Shown piece by piece: positions 61,127-64,000 of a DNA stretch of 64,000 nucleotides. Below the pieces are notes generated by a model. It searched no databases, was not told where the DNA came from, and saw nothing but the letters and a program-made list of their open reading frames with translations. Every line of letters begins with the position of its first letter. Position 1 is the stretch's first letter. The stretch comes from Aquipuribacter nitratireducens (lineage in GTDB: Bacteria; Actinomycetota; Actinomycetes; Actinomycetales; JBBAYJ01), in contig NZ_JBBEOG010000007.1 in NCBI RefSeq assembly GCF_037860835.1, positions 1 to 64,000 of the forward strand, read 5' to 3'. The position numbers were made by a program, and so were the translations under genes.

Positions 61127-61990
61127 TCAGCGGAGCAGGCGGGACATCCGCCGGTCCGCGAGGACCTGGCCGCCGGTCTGGCAGCCCGGGCAGTACTGGA
61201 ACGACGAGTCCGTGTAGCTGATCTCCGCGATGGTCGTCCCGCAGACGTCGCACGCCTGCCCGGCGCGGCCGTGGACCCGCATCCGACCGCGCTTGTCGTC
61301 CTTCAGCTGGTCGGGGGCGCGACCGACGGCGCTGCCGAGGGCTCCGGCGAGCACGGCGTGGACGGCGGCGTGGAGCCGTGCGAGCTCGTCCGGGTCGAGC
61401 GACCCGGCGGGCGCGAAGGGCGAGAGCCGCGCGGCGTGGAGGACGTCGTCGGAGTAGGCGTTGCCGATGCCGGCGACGACGTGCTGGTCGGTGAGGACGG
61501 TCTTGAGCCGCTGCCGCGACCCGGCGAGCCGCTCCGCCAGCCCGTCGACGTCGAGGGTGAGCGGGTCCGGGCCGAGACCGGCGACGGACGGGACGTCGGC
61601 GGGGTCGCGGACGACGTGGACGGCCAGCCGCTTCTGCGTGCCCGCCTCGGTGAGGTCGAGCGCGGCGAGGGACCCGCCGTCGTCGAGCAGGACCCGCAGG
61701 GCGAGCGGTCCCTTGCCGGGGCGCGCGGGTGCGGTCGGCGCCGGGTCGCGCCACTGCGCCCAGCCGGCGCGGGAGAAGTGGACGACGAGGTGGAGCCCGT
61801 CGACGTCGAGGTCGACGAGCTTGCCGTGCCGGGCGACGCCGGTGACGGCGAGCCCCTGGAGGGCCGTCGGCGGCGGGTCGAACGTCTTGAGGACGTTGAG
61901 TGCCACGACGTCGACGCGCGCGACGACGCGCCCCACGGCGCGCTCGGCGAGGAACCGCGCGAGCGCCTCGACCTCCGGCAGCTCCGGCAC
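61127..61990 (-). CDS. Fpg/Nei-family DNA glycosylase
   Basis: A 287-aa base-excision-repair glycosylase/AP lyase. Catalytic Pro2 and Glu3 begin the protein (PELPEVEALARF), the helix-two-turn-helix is GIGNAYSDDVL, and the C-terminal zinc finger is complete (CDVCG then CPGC). It differs from MutM in the loops and is closer to the actinobacterial Nei-like branch. The GTG at 61990 lies six bases after CACGAT. A second family member with a different zinc finger lies 28 bases upstream. Confidence 0.9.
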   Translation of the reverse strand: MPELPEVEALARFLAERAVGRVVARVDVVALNVLKTFDPPPTALQGLAVTGVARHGKLVDLDVDGLHLVVHFSRAGWAQWRDPAPTAPARPGKGPLALRVLLDDGGSLAALDLTEAGTQKRLAVHVVRDPADVPSVAGLGPDPLTLDVDGLAERLAGSRQRLKTVLTDQHVVAGIGNAYSDDVLHAARLSPFAPAGSLDPDELARLHAAVHAVLAGALGSAVGRAPDQLKDDKRGRMRVHGRAGQACDVCGTTIAEISYTDSSFQYCPGCQTGGQVLADRRMSRLLR

Positions 61991-61996
61991 GGACCG

Positions 61997-62002
61997 ATCG
62001 TG
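61997..62002 (-). promoter_or_regulatory. possible -10 of leaderless Fpg-type gene
   Basis: CACGAT on the minus strand ends 6 bases before the GTG at 61990. Confidence 0.35.
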
Positions 62003-62017
62003 CCGCAGGCGCCGCCG

Positions 62018-62830
62018 TCAGGCGACCTGCTCGCGGGTGCACCACCACGTGGTGCGCCCGCCGACCTTCCCGCTCGCCATGGCGGCGCCGCAGCGGGGGC
62101 AGTCCTCGCCGCGACGCCGGTGGCGGATCACCTCGCCGGTGTGGACGCCGCCCTTCGACGTCGCCGAGCGGATGGCCCGTCCCAGCTCGCGGTGGAGGAC
62201 GCGCAGCTCGTCGGCGTCGAGGCCGCCGGCCTCGCGTTGCGGGTCGAGCCGCGCCTGCCACAGCACCTGGTCGGCGAGGAGGTTGCCGATCCCGGCGACG
62301 ACGGCCTGGTCGAGCAGGCGGGCCTTGAGCGGCGCGGTGCCCCGCCCGACCCGCTCACGGAACTCGCGGAGGCCGACCTCCTCCGCGTCGGGCCCGAGAG
62401 CGTCGAGGTCGGGGTCGAGCCGGACCCGGCCGAGCCGCCGCTTGTCGAACAGCCGGAGGGCGCCGCCGTCGTCGAAGGTCACCGTGAAGCGGAACCACTC
62501 CGGCTTGCCGCCGGGGCCCGTGCCGTCGGCGCCGCGCACGAGGTCCCCGCCGGTGGTGCGGCTCCCGGCGGCGTCGGTGACGTGGAGCCGGCCGGCCATG
62601 CCGAGGTGGAGGCCGAGCAGCGGACCGTCGTCGGACGTCTCGCACCACATCGTCTTGCCGCGGCGCCGTGCCGCCGTCAGCGAGCGCCCGACGAGCGCCT
62701 CGCGGATCTCGCCGGGCTCGTGCGGGCGGCACACCCAGTCGTCGGTGTCGTCGACGTCGCGGATGCGGCGCCCGAGGGCGCCCGCCTCGACGGTGGCGCG
62801 GGCCTGCTCGACCTCCGGCAGCTCGGGCAC
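62018..62830 (-). CDS. MutM-type DNA glycosylase with incomplete zinc finger
   Basis: A 270-aa Fpg/MutM-family glycosylase with Pro2-Glu3 (PELPEVEQARATVEAG), RRGKTMW and GIGNLLADQVLW. The C-terminal zinc finger keeps CPRC and the third Cys (WWC) but where the fourth Cys is expected the sequence reads TRE, and the protein ends REQVA. The family removes oxidised guanine or pyrimidines. The gene is followed by the paralogue at 61127-61990. DNA-binding by the finger may be altered. Confidence 0.88.
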   Translation of the reverse strand: MPELPEVEQARATVEAGALGRRIRDVDDTDDWVCRPHEPGEIREALVGRSLTAARRRGKTMWCETSDDGPLLGLHLGMAGRLHVTDAAGSRTTGGDLVRGADGTGPGGKPEWFRFTVTFDDGGALRLFDKRRLGRVRLDPDLDALGPDAEEVGLREFRERVGRGTAPLKARLLDQAVVAGIGNLLADQVLWQARLDPQREAGGLDADELRVLHRELGRAIRSATSKGGVHTGEVIRHRRRGEDCPRCGAAMASGKVGGRTTWWCTREQVA

Positions 62831-62855
62831 GCCCGCCGTCCCTCAGGTCGCCGGC

Positions 62856-63572
62856 TCAGCGCACGTTCGCGCGGAGGAACTCCACCGTCCGCGACCACGC
62901 CTGCGCGGCGAGGTCGGCGTCGTAGGTGCCGAGGTGGTCCTCGTCGTTGAAGAACGCGTGGCCCGCACCCTCGTACCGGACGATCTCGACGCTGCCCTTC
63001 GCCTTCTCCTGCAGCTGAGCCTCGAGGGCGTCGACCTGCTCCGGCGGCGCGAAGCCGTCCTCGGTGCCGAAGTGGCCGAGGACGGGTGCGGTGATGCCAC
63101 CGAGGTCGACCTGGTCGTAGCCGCCGACGCCGTAGAACGGCACGGCCGCGCCGACGCGGTCGCCCTGCTGCGCGGCGAGGACGAGGACGAACCCGCCGCC
63201 CATGCAGAAGCCGACGGCGCCGACGGTCTGCGAGGTCACGGCCTCGTGGGACCGGAGGAACTCGACCGCGCCGGCGAGGTCGGTCGCCGCCTTCGTCACG
63301 GGCAGGTTCTGCATGAGCTCGCCGGCCTCGTCGGAGTCGTGGGTGGTGCGGCCGCCGAAGAGGTCGGGGGCGAGCGCGACGAAGCCCTCGCGGGCGAACC
63401 GGTCGGTGACGTCCTTGATGTGCTCGGTGAGACCCCACCACTCCTGGATGACGACGAGACCCGGACCGGACCCGCTGTCGGGGACGGCGAGGTAGCCGTG
63501 GGCGGTCCCGCCGTTGGAGGCGAAGCTGACGTTCTGGTGCGGGTTCTCGGCGCCCGCCGCGGTCTCGGTCAC
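62856..63572 (-). CDS. dienelactone hydrolase-family protein
   Basis: A 238-aa alpha/beta hydrolase of the dienelactone hydrolase family. The triad is Cys in GFCMGGG, Asp in FGTEDGF and His in GAGHAFFND. It hydrolyses dienelactone or related esters. The GTG at 63572 lies six bases behind TACCGT and is probably leaderless. It is followed by the MutM-type gene after 25 bases. Confidence 0.9.
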   Translation of the reverse strand: MTETAAGAENPHQNVSFASNGGTAHGYLAVPDSGSGPGLVVIQEWWGLTEHIKDVTDRFAREGFVALAPDLFGGRTTHDSDEAGELMQNLPVTKAATDLAGAVEFLRSHEAVTSQTVGAVGFCMGGGFVLVLAAQQGDRVGAAVPFYGVGGYDQVDLGGITAPVLGHFGTEDGFAPPEQVDALEAQLQEKAKGSVEIVRYEGAGHAFFNDEDHLGTYDADLAAQAWSRTVEFLRANVR

Positions 63573-63578
63573 GGGCCG

Positions 63579-63584
63579 ACGGTA
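63579..63584 (-). promoter_or_regulatory. -10 of leaderless dienelactone hydrolase gene
   Basis: TACCGT on the minus strand ends 6 bases before the GTG at 63572. Confidence 0.5.
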
Positions 63585-63627
63585 GATCGAGGCGCGCGCC
63601 ACGGCACGGCGGGGGAGGCTGGACGCC

Positions 63628-64000
63628 GTGGACGGCACCACGCGCGCACCGGACGCCGGCACGGTCGCGTACGGCACCCGGCAGGGCACCGGTCTGCTGG
63701 CCGCGGTGATCCTCGGTTCGACGATCGCGTTCCTCGACTCGACCGTCGTCAACGTCGCGCTGCCGCGCATCGGGTCCGACCTCGACGCGAGCTTCGCCCA
63801 GCTGCAGTGGGTCGTGACCGGCTACACGCTCACGCTCGCGGCGTTCATCCTCGTCGGTGGCTCCCTCGGGGACCACCTCGGCCGGCGCCGGGTCTACGTG
63901 TGGGGCATCGCGGGCTTCGCCGTGACGTCGCTGCTGTGCGCCCTCGCACCGACCGCGAACCTGCTCGTCGCCGCGCGCGTGCTCCAGGGGATCGCCGGCG
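63628..64000 (+). CDS. DHA2-family MFS efflux transporter, 5' part only
   Basis: The window ends inside this gene. The visible 124 codons from the GTG at 63628 read as the start of a 14-span drug:H+ antiporter: TM1 with LLAAVILGSTIAFLDSTVVNVALPRIG, the LQWVVTGYTLTLAAFILVGGSLGDHLGRRRVY motif A region and RVLQGIAG. These pumps export drugs or dyes with protons. GGGGGAGG lies about nine bases before the GTG. It is divergent from the dienelactone hydrolase gene. Confidence 0.88.
   Translation, partial: MDGTTRAPDAGTVAYGTRQGTGLLAAVILGSTIAFLDSTVVNVALPRIGSDLDASFAQLQWVVTGYTLTLAAFILVGGSLGDHLGRRRVYVWGIAGFAVTSLLCALAPTANLLVAARVLQGIAG

Overview
The window is one stretch of a high-GC Actinomycetota chromosome. 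The evidence is a conservon (sensor kinase, roadblock, DUF742, GTPase), a proteasome activator of the Bpa type ending in GQYL, an actinobacterial SOS box, a SigE-type ECF sigma factor, heavy use of GTG starts, and many genes whose start codon lies 6-8 bases after a -10-like hexamer (leaderless mRNA). The genus cannot be fixed from the sequence. No rRNA, tRNA, CRISPR array, insertion sequence or phage gene was seen, and no gap between genes exceeds about 220 bases.

Layout. 1-6.2 kb: a molybdoenzyme block with fdhD facing away from an operon of OFA-family transporter, 42-aa transporter partner, FdhF/YdeP-type molybdopterin oxidoreductase and moeA. 6.2-15.8 kb: a chemosensory cluster on the minus strand, read cheA-cheW-mcp-unknown-cheB-cheR-cheY-cheX-cheY-cheC/X, with no flagellar or pilus gene in view. 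16-22.5 kb: alpha-glucoside use, with a GH13 glucosidase facing an ABC importer (binding protein plus two permeases) and its LacI regulator; a LacI-type operator overlaps the importer promoter. 22.5-28.3 kb: the conservon, whose kinase has an 800-residue low-complexity tail with a 12-bp tandem repeat. 28.5-31 kb: an SOS-controlled DUF222/HNH nuclease gene broken by a one-base frameshift, then a quinone oxidoreductase and the proteasome activator.

32-44.4 kb: mixed housekeeping: alpha/beta hydrolase, two HAD phosphatases, a MarR-type regulator divergent from an ABC-2 exporter, a SigE-type sigma factor with a membrane partner, MetZ, OsmC, a methyltransferase, seryl-tRNA synthetase and a diacylglycerol kinase. 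44.4-54.6 kb: DUF2252, ChaB, an SDR, a MocR/YczE pair, prephenate dehydratase, larB-larC, arginine deiminase and a homocysteine S-methyltransferase. 54.7-64 kb: a BTAD/ATPase regulator, a SEC-C protein, a serine-kinase-type ATPase, a glycerophosphodiesterase, rhodanese, an SSI-like lipoprotein, two MutM/Nei-type glycosylases, a dienelactone hydrolase and the start of a DHA2-type efflux pump.

Themes worth a second look: the SOS promoter and the frameshift behind it, the large set of leaderless starts, hairpins that carry both stop codons of convergent genes, the repeat-expanded conservon kinase, the lipoprotein protease inhibitor, and the chemosensory cluster with no visible output organelle. 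No wholly new system is claimed; most genes belong to known families.
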